Positions 22,488 through 33,230 of a stretch of DNA of 64,000 nt are shown piece by piece. Positions within the stretch are counted from its first letter, which is position 1, and every line of letters begins with the position of its first letter. The notes beneath the pieces were generated by a model. That model saw nothing but the letters and a program-made list of their open reading frames with translations. It made no database searches and was not told the DNA's origin. Both the position numbers and the translations under genes were made by a program. Source of the stretch: Gari tellinella (Eukaryota > Mollusca > Bivalvia > Cardiida > Psammobiidae); assembly GCA_922989275.2 (NCBI GenBank), contig OV277871.1, forward strand, positions 29,646,693 through 29,710,692, read 5' to 3'.

Positions 22488-23236
22488 TCAACAGTAAGTA
22501 TCTCTTGTGGGTTATTATGCTCCTTGTGGATAAGTTTAGTTACCAAAACATGAACCAGTCTACTTTGGAATTTTGGATAGTTTAGTTAATACTGGTCTAA
22601 ATCAGCATACAGAGTAGACCCAGATCAGAGGGCTCCTGTAGGAGCCCTCTGATCTGTGTCTACACTGTTTGCAAATGCAATGAGTGTACAGTGGAGAATC
22701 TGTTATTCTTTCCCGTTTAAACGCAAACGTACGCAAACGCAAAGCACTAAAACGTAGAAAAGAACAACTTTTGGACAATTATGATAATTCTTGTTTATCT
22801 TGGTGGCAAACAGTTTGGAGCCTGATCAGACGCCGGGTTACCCGGCGTCTGATCTGGCTCCAAACTGTTTGCACTGCAAATAATAGTTTTAGCGTAAACG
22901 CGTTTATTGGGAAAGAATAACACATTCTCCACTGTACTTTAAATAGGTCCATGGTATTGAAAGAGTTAAAACATTACAATGCTTCTTTGATTTATGTTCA
23001 GTGAACACTTTTCAAAACCATGGACCTGTGTAAACTATACTCATTACATTTGCAAACAGTTTAGACCCTGATTTGAGGGCTCCTGTTGGACCCTCTGATC
23101 AGGGTCTTCACTATTTGCTTATTAAGAGCAGTATTTATTAAACCACCCAAAATTCCAAAGTAGACTGGTTCATGTTTTTGTATCTAAAAAGATCCACTTG
23201 GGAACATAATAACCCACAAGAGTTACTTAGTCTTTA
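22488..23236. repeat. Long inverted repeat enclosing hairpins and a family B MITE
   Basis: CTCTTGTGGGTTATTATGCT and ACATGAACCAGTCTACTTTG near 22505-22568 recur as reverse complements near 23158-23230. Between them are two family H hairpins (22612-22672, 23050-23117) and family B copy B2. Confidence 0.65.
22689..22934. mobile_element. Family B MITE (copy B2)
   Basis: CAGTGGAGAATCTGTTATTC to AACACATTCTCCACTG, 246 bp, flanked by TA on each side, with an intact central hairpin. Confidence 0.9.
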
Positions 23237-23520
23237 GCCCACTACTCCATAGCCTGTTTACAGTTTTGAAAACAAGTCACTACTTAAAATAGGTTGAAAG
23301 TAAAGAAGAATGTGCATAAAGGCACATTCTGCTTTACTTTCAGTCTGCTTTAAAATTAGGCGCATTATGCTACACTTTCAACCTGCTTTAAGCAAAAATC
23401 TGCTAGGATATAGAACATATTTCTTGTGTTATAAATTCATGAATATAAAGTAAAATTAAATTTCCTCAGTGGATGAATAAACTAGAGGCATAAAAATGCG
23501 TATTTATGGGACAAGGGGTG
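23236..23520. repeat. Family A palindromic MITE with an extra right-arm copy
   Basis: After the usual hairpin (GGCACATTCTGCTTTACTTT then CAG) a second right arm follows (GGCGCATTATGCTACACTTT), so this copy is partly duplicated. Confidence 0.6.
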
Positions 23521-23759
23521 AAAGAGTGAACATTTCACAATGCTTCTTTGATTTATGTTCACTTTACACAGACTTGACTCCCATATAAAGGTGATGGTTG
23601 TGTCTCCCTAAAACATATGTGTACACGATCTTCTTATGTGTTTTGTATGCTGAATCAATTTGTGTAATTAAAAAAATGTGACAAGTGGAAAATGGTTGTT
23701 TTGATATTTGAGACATTACGTTTATAGTGCCTTTATCAAAAGACTTCTATGATCAATAG

Positions 23760-25735
23760 TAGTTTTAGTAATCTTTATTTACATCTCATCATTATACATA
23801 CATGTTTGTAAATATAACCACAAATACAATAAACTATAGACATGTATAATGCCACTCTTAGTTGGAGTTATAAGATTATAAGAGATGAATAAACATTGTA
23901 ACACTTATCATTTAAGAGTATTTGTACATATACAGTACATGTCTAGGATAAAATGATAATCAGAATATAAAATTGCTGCTTTAAAATAAGTTTTAAGACA
24001 CTGAAAGACAAATCCGGCACTACTGTGCACTACTTAAATAATGAATACGAAAGCATACGTTCCTTTGATCAGATCAAAGTGAACCGGATTAGCAAAGATA
24101 TTACACACCACATAAAAACACTATTGACATTATTCACATTATAAAACGTTATTTACACTGTAAAAACTGACGGTGTTGTAGAATGGCAAAACAGGTTTTT
24201 GACACAAGTACGGACCATATCTGGGTTAGAAAACGGAAAGCAGAACTCGTCATTATCACATAGGGAATGAAACATGGGACTTAAAATGTGAGCTCTTGAA
24301 AGAATGGCTTGTCTTATATCAATATACATGGGACAGTTCAATAATACATGCACTTCATTCACGATGGTATTTGTGTCACAAAAGGGAAAACTCCTGGAAC
24401 CTTCTGGCATATATTAGTATCGGCCAGTTTCAATTCTAATAGGGACGACCCCTAATCGGAATTTACAAAAGGCAGAGCGATGTCGGGGTGGCACTATAAT
24501 TTTACAATATTGTTCGGTGTAAAAATCCGTTTAAAAATATTTATAAGCTCTTAGTTTATTACAAACCCGCAATATTGTTCACCCTGTTTCACCAGCAGTT
24601 GATATGGACATAAATGTCCGAATCTCAACCTCGTTTGGAAACGAACTAGAAATAGGGTTGCTTAGACTAGTTAACATAGAGAACTCATTAGCATCGTAAT
24701 ACATCTTTACATTAAAAAAACAGTGTTTACAAGACTTACCATATGCCCAGAGTGCAACTTCTTTATTGACTCTTGTTTTATTCATACATGAAAGTTTTGA
24801 CCAATATAAAGAAATGCACCTCCATTGACGGAAAATTGGAGGTTTCAAACCGAGATCCCCGGGTATTCCATCACCTGGTGAATACTTGCTGACTCCAAGA
24901 AAAAATCGCATTGCTCTATTTTGAACGAACTCAATACATGAATATGCTTGAAAACCCCATATAGAAGCACTATAATTGATAACTGGCCATATAATAGAGT
25001 CGTAAAGTTTAGTAAGGATGCTATATGGTACACCGCCAAAGGATTTTCAGTTTGCTATTAACAGGCCCAACGCCCGACCGGCACTTTGAGCAACCGCTTT
25101 AACAGTGACACTGTAATCTAAATTTTCCTGTAGAACAACCCCTGATTAAGTATATCTATCAACAATGTCAATAGATTTAGAATCGTACATGAAATTAAAT
25201 TGTGTACCCATCTCAGATTTCGGTCTAAAATGAATAACATTACTCTTAGAAATATTAACAGTCCTGTCATTCAAGACACACCAGTCGTTTAAAAAGTTTA
25301 GAATTAACTGCAGACCATAAGCGGATTCCGCCATCAACACAATAGCATCTGTATATAACATTATGCACACATTCTCTTCTCCTAAACTTACACCAACAAC
25401 TTAGGATTTCAGATAAAGAGACAAATCATTGATAAAAAAAATTAAACAAAATGGGAAAATTACACCCCTGTCTCAAGCCTCAATTTACATCAAACGAGTG
25501 TGTAAACATGATTTCACTGAAACATATAAAGACTGTAACATTCATTTTTTTTCTGTTATCCCTAAATCAACTAGTCGTTTCCATAAAATATGTCTGTTAA
25601 TGGTGTTATATGCCTTTTTAAAATCGATAAAGGCACAAAAAGTGGATTTACGTAACTTTTTTCTGGTATCAATTATACTCGTAAGATTAAGTACATGGTC
25701 AGTGTAGTGTCTATTCTTTAATATTTATTAGAAAA
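23760..25735 (-). pseudogene. Decayed LINE (reverse transcriptase and 3' region)
   Basis: Minus-strand fragments in different frames follow LINE order: a GLRQGC-type block near 25470-25500, MLYTDAIVLMAESAYGLQLI then LNFLNDWC near 25300-25365, then a downstream region near 24600-25030 and TNTIVNEVHVLLNCPMY near 24310-24370, which resembles the C-terminal zinc-type motif of the LINE at 59.2-60.9 kb. The catalytic YADD is changed to YTDA. AATAAA near the 3' end is on the minus strand at about 23772. It is broken by frameshifts and stops and not active. Confidence 0.75.
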
Positions 25736-26169
25736 TATAAGACCCTAATGAGGCAGCTTCATTGGAAGCCATCTAATCTGGATCTACTATATTCACAAAA
25801 GTGTAAACAGGTATGTCTATAAGGTAAATGAGTGAGTTGTCAAACGAGAAAGGGTCAGAGGCAAATGATGTAGAATTTCAACTTCAAACTTTTCAGCACA
25901 GCATTAAACATGGTTCTACATTTTCTTTTATTGCCACAGCATTTCAGTTAAGAGTAGCTACTCCATTATCATATAAAATAGTGCACCCCATTCCCAGATT
26001 ATATTAGATTATCTCATTGTATTTTAAATCATATTCTTCTTTACTTGCTACCTGCTCCTAGCAGTCACCTATATTCAATACATTTACTACAAACAGCCAA
26101 GGTTATAGAGCAAAACATCATCTCAGCATACAAGATTTAAGATACAAGATAGTTTATTGAGTAAATAAA
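25736..26169. other. Spacer without a recognised feature
   Basis: A short imperfect inverted stretch near 25745-25800 (GAGGCAGCTTCATTGGAAGC) may be a decayed hairpin. Nothing coding is seen. Confidence 0.35.
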
Positions 26170-26755
26170 ATTAATAGTGACACATTATCTGTCAGAATGG
26201 TTGTATCCCAAAATGAATACCGGTACCTCATCGACACCATCTTAATCTATGAAATTATATTTTGCTGTTACGTGTAACTTTTGTCGAAAAGCTCCCTGCT
26301 CAAATTCCAAAGCACATGGACATTGTTCTATACAAGTTTTTCATCTGTGAAAGTTTGGAGGAAATCCCTCCAGTAGTGTAGGAGGAGTTAGCTGCACCGA
26401 TTCTTTAACAGACTATACTATTAATATCTTTGTGTGCACTACAAGTGGCCCCCATAATACTTTTCTAAAAAAATATTCAAAGGGCCATATCTTATGTAAA
26501 AAAAGTTGCAGCTCAAATTCCAAAACACACAGACATCTTCCCATTTAAGTTGTTCATCTGGGATTCTTTTTAGGAAATCCTTCAAGTAGTGTAGAAGGAG
26601 TTACTTGCACATACTTTTTACGGACTACAAACATATTTGTTTGCACTACAAGTGACCTCTATACTACTTATATATAAAACATCAAATAGACATAACTTTT
26701 GTCAAAAAGTTGCAGCTCAAATTCGAAACCATATGAACATCTTCCCATATAAGTT
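26170..26755 (+). repeat. Dispersed repeat, left part, split by the LINE
   Basis: Tandem blocks (AGCTCAAATTCCAAA ... ACATCTTCCCAT ... AAGTTGTTCATCTG) repeat about every 180-200 bp. The sequence breaks at 26755 and resumes at 29563 with AAGTTGGTTATTTTTGGAAG. Confidence 0.7.
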
Positions 26756-29248
26756 TCCATCAAATTTTCCAGTACGTTAGACTCATGTGGCATGCGACAG
26801 TTAGTCAGTGAGCCAACCCATGTTGGTGGACATACACTAGACGTTGTTATTACCAGGGACACAGACAAAATAGTTACTGATGTGGCGGTTACTGATATTG
26901 GGTTATCTGATAACATGGGTAATGTTGCACGAGACCATTTTGCAATATTTTTCACAGCTCAGGCCGCGAAACCTGCCCCTGTAAGCAAAACCATATCTTT
27001 CAGAAAATTCAGGGCAATCAATATAGAATCATTTAAGGATGACATAAAATCATCATTTAAGGATGACATAAACTCATCATTTAAGGATGACATAAACTCA
27101 TCATTTAAGGATGACATTAGGTCACCATATACAGTCAACAAAAGCCCACAGGGATCAGATGTAGACACACTTCTTAACACATATACAGATAAACTTTCCT
27201 TGCTTGTTGATAAACATGCACCTATGCGGACGAAGACTATAGTTTTGAGGCCTTCTTGCGAGTGGTACACTGAGGAACTGCATAAGGCAAAACACTTAAA
27301 ACGAAAGCTAGAACGCAAATGGCAAACATCCAAGCTAACAGTTGACCATGGCATTTACAGACATCAATGTGCCATTGTGAATAAATTATTGAAACATGCT
27401 AGAGTTGACTATTATTCAGACAAAATTGAGTCATGTGGTCAAGATCAGAAGAACCTGTTCAAAATTACTAAAAATCTGTTGGGCAACACGAATGAAGTTG
27501 TTCTACCTTCAAGCAAACCCTCGAATGAATTAGCTCAAGAATTTAGCGACTTCTTCATCAATAAAATTAAAGACATAAGAACTGAAATGACTACACAGAC
27601 GCAACCAGTTTTGAATTCATATTGTACTGAGCCAGATTTACGTTCAACAGTGAACTGTTTGGATCATTTTATTCCTGTTACACAGGATGAAGTTAAACGG
27701 ATCATACAGAGATCTCCAAATAAATCCTGTGAACTGGATCCAATACCGACGTGGCTTTTGAAACTGTGTCTGGATGAACTACTTCCAATTTTAACAGGCA
27801 TAATTAATACTTCGCTAGAATCTGCACAAGTTCCAGCGTCTTTCAAAAGTGCACGTATCAGACCTCTTCTGAAAAAGCCAGGCCTTGATCAAAACATTTT
27901 AAAGAATTATAGACCAGTGTCCAACCTACCATTTGTATCCAAGATTCTCGAGAAGGTAGTTGACACGCGCTTAGAGCAACATTTAACATTAAACAATCTT
28001 CATGAAGAACATCAATCTGCATACCGCAAGTTTCACTCTACAGAAACCGCACTTCTGAAAGTACAGAACGACATCCTCCGGTCGTTAGACCAGGGCAATG
28101 TCACAGTATTGGTTCTACTTGACCTATCAGCAGCATTTGACACAATTGACCACAATATTCTTCTTTCTCGCCTGGAACATCACTTTGGAGTTACAGGAAA
28201 TCCGCTTAAATGGATGAACTCATACCTAAATGACCGTCACCAAACCGTGTGTATCGATGGTCACCTTTCAGAACCTGTGCTAATGCAATACAGTGTTCCA
28301 CAGGGGTCTGTTCTAGGTCCCAAAAGTTACACGATGTACACAAAGCCGGTTGGTGCTATATGTCGTAGCCATGGACTGAATCACCATTTCTATGCGGATG
28401 ACTCCCAACTGTACATTTCGTTCAGACCAACTGATAGTTTGACAGTAAGGGATGCCTTGAATCGTATCGAAGGTTGTCTCAACCAAATTGTGTCATGGAT
28501 GCATGAAAACATGCTTAAACTCAATGCTGACAAAACCGAAGTCATACTGTTTTCCACAAACAACATTCGTGGATACACTTCTGATATATCTATAAATGTT
28601 GGGGGTGCAAACATAAGACCATCAAACTGTGTTAGAAATCTGGGTGCCTGGTTAGACTCAAAAATGACCATGGAGCAACATATTAACTCAGTCTGCAGGT
28701 CTTGTTATATGCAACTTAGACAAATAGGTCACATAAGAAAGTTCTTAACCTCGGATGCCACAAAGTCACTCGTGCACTCTTTAGTAACCTCACGTCTGGA
28801 TTACTGTAATTCTCTCCTACATGGGGTTCCACAGACAATCTTGAGCAAACTACAACAGGTTCAAAACACAGCTGCTCGACTTATTAGTAAGACTGCTCGC
28901 CATAGTCATATCACCCCTGTCCTCAAGGAGCTGCATTGGCTACCTATTCAATTTAGAGTTCAATTTAAGATACTTGTGCTGACATATAAAGCTTTGCATG
29001 GTCAATGCCCTGTATATATCAGACGTCTTGTACACGTATACATGCCAGCAAGAAGCCTGAGATCTCAGAACAATGCCATTAGACTCATTGTGCCAAGAAG
29101 TAACAAAGTCATGTCCGGAGACAGGAGCTTTTCAGTTGCTGCTCCCAAACTTTGGAATGCTTTGCCTGAAGGTATCAGAGACTCTGAATCTCTAGAAACT
29201 TTTAAAAGGGCACTGAAAACACACTTCTTCGTGCAAATACATGGATAA
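26756..29248 (+). CDS. LINE ORF2 fragment: end of endonuclease plus reverse transcriptase
   Basis: The open frame starts at the truncation; the first ATG is at 26792 (818 codons from there). Counting from that ATG, residues 1-65 are the last part of an AP-type endonuclease (PTHVGGHTLDVVITR). An insertion (NMGNVAR) appears to interrupt the usual LSDHFAI block. Reverse transcriptase follows with AFDTIDHNILLSRLE, SVPQGSVLGP and the catalytic FYADDSQLYISF. The C-terminus has LHWLPIQFRVQFKILVLTYK and GDRSFSVAAPKLWNALPEGI, a conserved tail of CR1/L2-like elements. A 24-bp unit (SFKDDINS) is repeated four times early in the protein. The missing 5' part means it cannot be autonomous. Confidence 0.9.
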   Translation, partial: SIKFSSTLDSCGMRQLVSEPTHVGGHTLDVVITRDTDKIVTDVAVTDIGLSDNMGNVARDHFAIFFTAQAAKPAPVSKTISFRKFRAINIESFKDDIKSSFKDDINSSFKDDINSSFKDDIRSPYTVNKSPQGSDVDTLLNTYTDKLSLLVDKHAPMRTKTIVLRPSCEWYTEELHKAKHLKRKLERKWQTSKLTVDHGIYRHQCAIVNKLLKHARVDYYSDKIESCGQDQKNLFKITKNLLGNTNEVVLPSSKPSNELAQEFSDFFINKIKDIRTEMTTQTQPVLNSYCTEPDLRSTVNCLDHFIPVTQDEVKRIIQRSPNKSCELDPIPTWLLKLCLDELLPILTGIINTSLESAQVPASFKSARIRPLLKKPGLDQNILKNYRPVSNLPFVSKILEKVVDTRLEQHLTLNNLHEEHQSAYRKFHSTETALLKVQNDILRSLDQGNVTVLVLLDLSAAFDTIDHNILLSRLEHHFGVTGNPLKWMNSYLNDRHQTVCIDGHLSEPVLMQYSVPQGSVLGPKSYTMYTKPVGAICRSHGLNHHFYADDSQLYISFRPTDSLTVRDALNRIEGCLNQIVSWMHENMLKLNADKTEVILFSTNNIRGYTSDISINVGGANIRPSNCVRNLGAWLDSKMTMEQHINSVCRSCYMQLRQIGHIRKFLTSDATKSLVHSLVTSRLDYCNSLLHGVPQTILSKLQQVQNTAARLISKTARHSHITPVLKELHWLPIQFRVQFKILVLTYKALHGQCPVYIRRLVHVYMPARSLRSQNNAIRLIVPRSNKVMSGDRSFSVAAPKLWNALPEGIRDSESLETFKRALKTHFFVQIHG

Positions 29249-29562
29249 TAAATGTCATATTGACTGTGCATATGTAGAAATATATTTTTATTCCTGACTA
29301 GACAGAATTATATTTGTTTTATATAACTGCCAATATGCCATCTTTAAATGTAGTTATGCCTGTTTTAATGATTTATTTATTTAATTAATTATTTTTATAA
29401 CGCAATGATTATGCTTTAAACTGTATAGGTAGTCTTATGAAATGTTTATTTTAATTGTTACTCTCATTTTATGTTTTATTTGTGTTTTTATAATTGTAAA
29501 GCACTTTTGAACGTATGATTATATATGAAAAAAGTGCTATATAAATATGGTATATAATAATA
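26756..29562 (+). mobile_element. 5'-truncated LINE of the CR1/L2-Jockey type, recent insertion
   Basis: The insertion is bounded by ATAAGTT at 26749-26755 and 29563-29569, interrupts a dispersed repeat, and ends in a TAATAATAATAA tail after GTGCTATATAAATATGG. That kind of 3' end is typical of CR1/L2-like LINEs. The 5' end is cut inside the endonuclease domain. The reading frame is open right from the truncation point, so there has been little decay since insertion. Confidence 0.88.
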
Positions 29563-29569
29563 ATAAGTT

Positions 29570-29880
29570 GGTTATTTTTGGAAGTTTGGAGCAGATCCTT
29601 TCAGTAGTATAGGAGAAGTAAGCTGCACAAACTGTTTTCCCTATATTATCTGTGTAGGGAAAATCAAAAGGGCCATGGCTTTTGTCAAAAAGGTCGCAGC
29701 TCAAATTCCAAACATTATATACATCTTCCTAAATAAGTTGTTATTCTTTGAAAGTGTTGAGCAAATCTTTGTACAGGGGTATAGGAGGAGTTAGCTGCAC
29801 AACATTTCCTACAGACAGACGGGCGGACAGAAACAACAGCATCAATATGTCTCCCCCTATGTAGGGGAGACATAATAATA
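29570..29880 (+). repeat. Dispersed repeat, right part
   Basis: This continues the repeat interrupted by the LINE. It ends with GGACAGAAACAACAGC and the small palindrome GTCTCCCCCTATGTAGGGGA then GAC. Confidence 0.65.
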
Positions 29881-30339
29881 CAACATTGATTAAATACTGA
29901 CTAAATGTGATGAATACCCTCATCCACCAAACTTGCACCACAGGGCCCCAACACGATTGCTTTTTGAGAGAAAAAATCGCCAGAAAGTATATATATAGAG
30001 ACAAGGGGTACAACTGATTGCCAGTATATTCTCACCCCATCTCGACAAAACCGAGCATATCAAGAATAAATATTGATGAAACGACACCCTTTTTGCATTT
30101 CCGTCTAGCTAATATAACACCCTTCCATAAAAACATAACATAAAGCCAACTGTAAGCATGCACTTTCAACAGTAACTGCGTCTACTCACTGAAATCACCG
30201 ATTTTCGGAAAACGGGACAGGGGTTCGTTCAGAGCCGACACAGCATTGACCACTACTGTATGCGTGTTTAGGCGGTAATATCGAGTCCAATGTTCCAGTT
30301 GTCAACTCCTCTTATATATTGTGGAATTACCAAAGCTTT
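29881..30339. other. Spacer without a recognised gene
   Basis: I see no supported exon or complete repeat. Confidence 0.4.
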
Positions 30340-30550
30340 TAAATTATTCTTCCACTGAAGAAAAGGGTTCCATTTTATAAAGTCATTAACACGTACCGCA
30401 TTAAATATGTTCTTTATCCTAGCAGATGGTAGCTTAACGCAGACTGAAAGTAATGCAAAATGCACCATTAGGCGCATTTTGCTTTACTTTCAATCCGCTT
30501 TAAGAGATCACATGTCCTCAACATTAGAAACAGGTTATGGGGTAAAGGGA
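30340..30550. repeat. Family A palindromic MITE, reverse orientation
   Basis: Stem GACTGAAAGTAATGCAAAAT / ATTTTGCTTTACTTTC and right end GGTTATGGGGTAAAGGG. Confidence 0.65.
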
Positions 30551-30914
30551 TATCAGCACACCTACTATCATTTTACTCATTGCGTGTTGGGTAATATTTT
30601 GTATCTTAAAACATTGCTGCTGTTCTAAAGGAAGAGTTTTTAAATTTTCTTTTCATAAGCAGGGTCAGAGTATGAAAGAGTTTCACCGCTAGCATGCTAA
30701 AATTCAAACTACTGAGGTGACATTCTAATTGTCTTAGAAAAACTTGACGCGTGTATTTACATTACTTTGAATATGCCTACGTACCGCCTCGGATACTCGT
30801 TTCTTTGAATGTTGTGTTTGATTTATTAGGAATCAATATGTTAAATAGTTTCAAACGTACGGAATATTCTAACATGACACGTGAATTCGTCTCTATAAAC
30901 AAAGAACAGGTCTA

Positions 30915-30942
30915 TCGTGGTATACCTGAGACAGTATACCAC
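30915..30942. repeat. Short perfect-arm palindrome
   Basis: CGTGGTATAC, an 8-nt loop, then GTATACCACG. It is isolated and not part of a recognised family. Confidence 0.5.
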
Positions 30943-31295
30943 GCTCTTCCCTACCCCGCTCCTCCCACGGTTATATGACATGACGTGACCACGTGCGTTC
31001 ATATGTTATGTTTTTTAAATTTCTTTCGTTATTCATATAGCCCGTAAAGACCATATACTTTTAACCAGTAACGTTACAGTAATTTTCTCATTCTTCTGTC
31101 TTGTTTGATGTAATGTTTGTTCTATGCCAGAATGCAGATTATGGATCGGTAATTGTAAATTTGCTTATGGGTGTGATTCTTGTAATGGCGCGGAAAAAGT
31201 TATTCAGTCGAAAAACTTCATCCGCTGAGGAAATAAGTATGGAACATTTGATTTCCTTTCTAATGAATGTCCTTACATCTGGTCATGTTAGAATC

Positions 31296-31464
31296 GAAAT
31301 AATCTATGTTCTACCGTTGTGAAACTGTATTTTACAACGGTCGGTCGTTGTGGTGCGCCGGAATTGACCACTCAGGCCTTCGGCCTTCGTGGTCAATTCC
31401 TGCGCACCACAACTCCCAACCGTTGTAAAATACCGTTTCACAACGGTAGAACATAGATTATTTC
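31296..31464. mobile_element. Foldback element, 169 bp
   Basis: The first 30 bases (GAAATAATCTATGTTCTACC onward) are the exact reverse complement of the last 30. Inner arms (GTTGTGGTGCGCCGGAATTG / CAATTCCTGCGCACCACAAC) also pair, around CAGGCCTTCGGCCTTCG. It could be a MITE or another hairpin-forming repeat. Confidence 0.75.
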
Positions 31465-31499
31465 TTAATTGAATTATAACCTGGTTCTGACAAATGAAC

Positions 31500-32149
31500 T
31501 ACAGTGAAGCTCACTTATAACGAAGTCCTCGTGACCGTTAGATTTATTTAAATATATCCAAATTTCATCATATCAGATCCATTTACTACACATTCATTTG
31601 AGATGGGGAATACATTTTGTTTTGCTATAACCAATTTTTCGTTATATCCATTTTCGTCATGATTGACCTTCACTTTATAGAGTGCATTTCCAATTATGTT
31701 GATAGAAATAACGTAGTGGTCTATTGTTCGACAATATTGACCTGACGTTGGTGACCTCTATTAGCATAATTTCACACTTTGTTGCATTTCTAAATATAGC
31801 TTCGGAACACTTCGTTATCATTTATATTACGAGAAAGCACATTGTTACATGTACCGCATCGGCATCGAGAAAATATAGCATTGTCCGGTTCCACAAATAT
31901 CGACAGGTATTTAGCGCAAGTGGTAAGAGAGACGACTATACATTATTTTTCTGTACAGTCAGTAGTTCGAATCCCATGCAATACTCATACATTTTTTCAC
32001 TTTTTTTTTTATAAAATTTATACTGTTTCTTTAAGTAATCATACAGCATCTATTTCGATTGGAACACGATTCATTTGTTATTTTTAAAAACATTATGTAA
32101 TAGCGTCTGTATGGTCTATAAAATAACATTTTATAAAATAAAAATATTT
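31500..32149. other. Spacer without a recognised gene
   Basis: Frames of 80-96 codons occur at 31724-32087 but overlap each other in two frames, have no domain and run into AT-rich sequence. I do not call them genes. Confidence 0.4.
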
Positions 32150-32225
32150 TCCCCTCTATCGGGATTCGAACCGGGAACCTCGATGTTACAAATCTCTTGC
32201 TCTATCGACACACCTATTGCAGATA
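32150..32225 (-). repeat. tRNA-like sequence
   Basis: The minus strand has GTGTCGATAGAGCAAGAGAT and then GGTTCCCGGTTCGAATCCCG, a clear B box. The T-arm and anticodon stems are imperfect. A tRNA pseudogene or SINE head is more likely than a working tRNA. Confidence 0.4.
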
Positions 32226-32275
32226 CGTTACATCTGGGGGTTGTAGATTCGCTTTTAGAATTTATATAAATATAG

Positions 32276-32632
32276 ACAGTTTGGATCTCGATCATAATGC
32301 TGAGTGACTCGGCGTTTCATCGAGATTATTTCTGTTTGATATGTATTAGAATAATTCCTTCCATGTTGATTTCTATTCAAACGGTTTGAATCCAGATCAA
32401 ACGCCTGGCTGTATAGATCGGCATAGCATCAGGATCCAAACTGACAGCTTTGAATAAACCCAATTACTTTTCATAATAGTTAACACTATCGATTTAGATG
32501 TAGATGGGACGCCGAGTATTTCTGTTCTTATGTTTTACAGCTAAGAATGAAGCATACGGTCTTGATTTCAGTTTTACAGTTTGGCTCTAGATGAAATGCC
32601 GAGTTACGGGAGTCTCATCCATATTCAAACTA
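32276..32632. repeat. Three degenerate GATC-type core hairpins
   Basis: Decayed copies at about 32276-32340, 32380-32452 and 32575-32632, each keeping AGTTTGGATC-like and GATCCAAACT-like arms around a CGAGT(G/T)ACTCGG-like centre. Confidence 0.4.
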
Positions 32633-33104
32633 TACAGATATCTTTTACTTTGATGAGAGAGTATGATAACTGACACATACTCGCATATACATGTAAGATT
32701 TGGTTTATTTGGTTGATATTCCAATCAACCCCAATGGGGCATTAGGATACTTACTTTGATAAGCCGCAGTTTTATTACCCCCCTGTCCGGCTTGTGACGC
32801 AACAGTGTTAGCGGCTAGCCCTGCATGCCACATGTGGCATTTGGGAATTCCGCATGTTCATAGTAATAGTAATAAACACAATTTACATAATCCTTTTTAA
32901 ACCGTATCCTTTATATGGGAAAATAAATGTATATTCATAAATCTTTCTTCTTAAAGAAAATGATTTCATAAAATTTTGTAAGATTATATTTACTCCACAG
33001 TAACGATATTTACTAAATTCATAAGTAGGATAAGAGCGGCCCGCAAGTCATACATGGATTACCTCCCTTTCTCCATGATTACTCCCCTTTCATCCGGGCT
33101 CTTT

Positions 33105-33230
33105 TAAACGCGTTTAAACGCGTTAAGAAACGCGTTAAGAAACGGGTAGTAAACGCGTTAAACGAAACGGGTAACGAACGCTTAACGAACGCTTAACGAA
33201 CGCGTAAGAAACGCGTAAAGTGGGTAGGAA
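33105..33230. repeat. CpG-rich ACGCGT array
   Basis: A run of about 125 bp built from AAACGCGTTTAAACGCGTTA, AAGAAACGCGTTAAG and AACGAACGCTTAACG variants. ACGCGT and close variants occur many times. It stands out from the AT-rich surroundings. It may have expanded from the subterminal AACGCGTTTA of family B. Confidence 0.7.

Noticed and set aside
32150..32225. Functional tRNA gene
   Set aside because: The B box is good, but the T arm and anticodon stem do not pair fully; reported only as tRNA-like.
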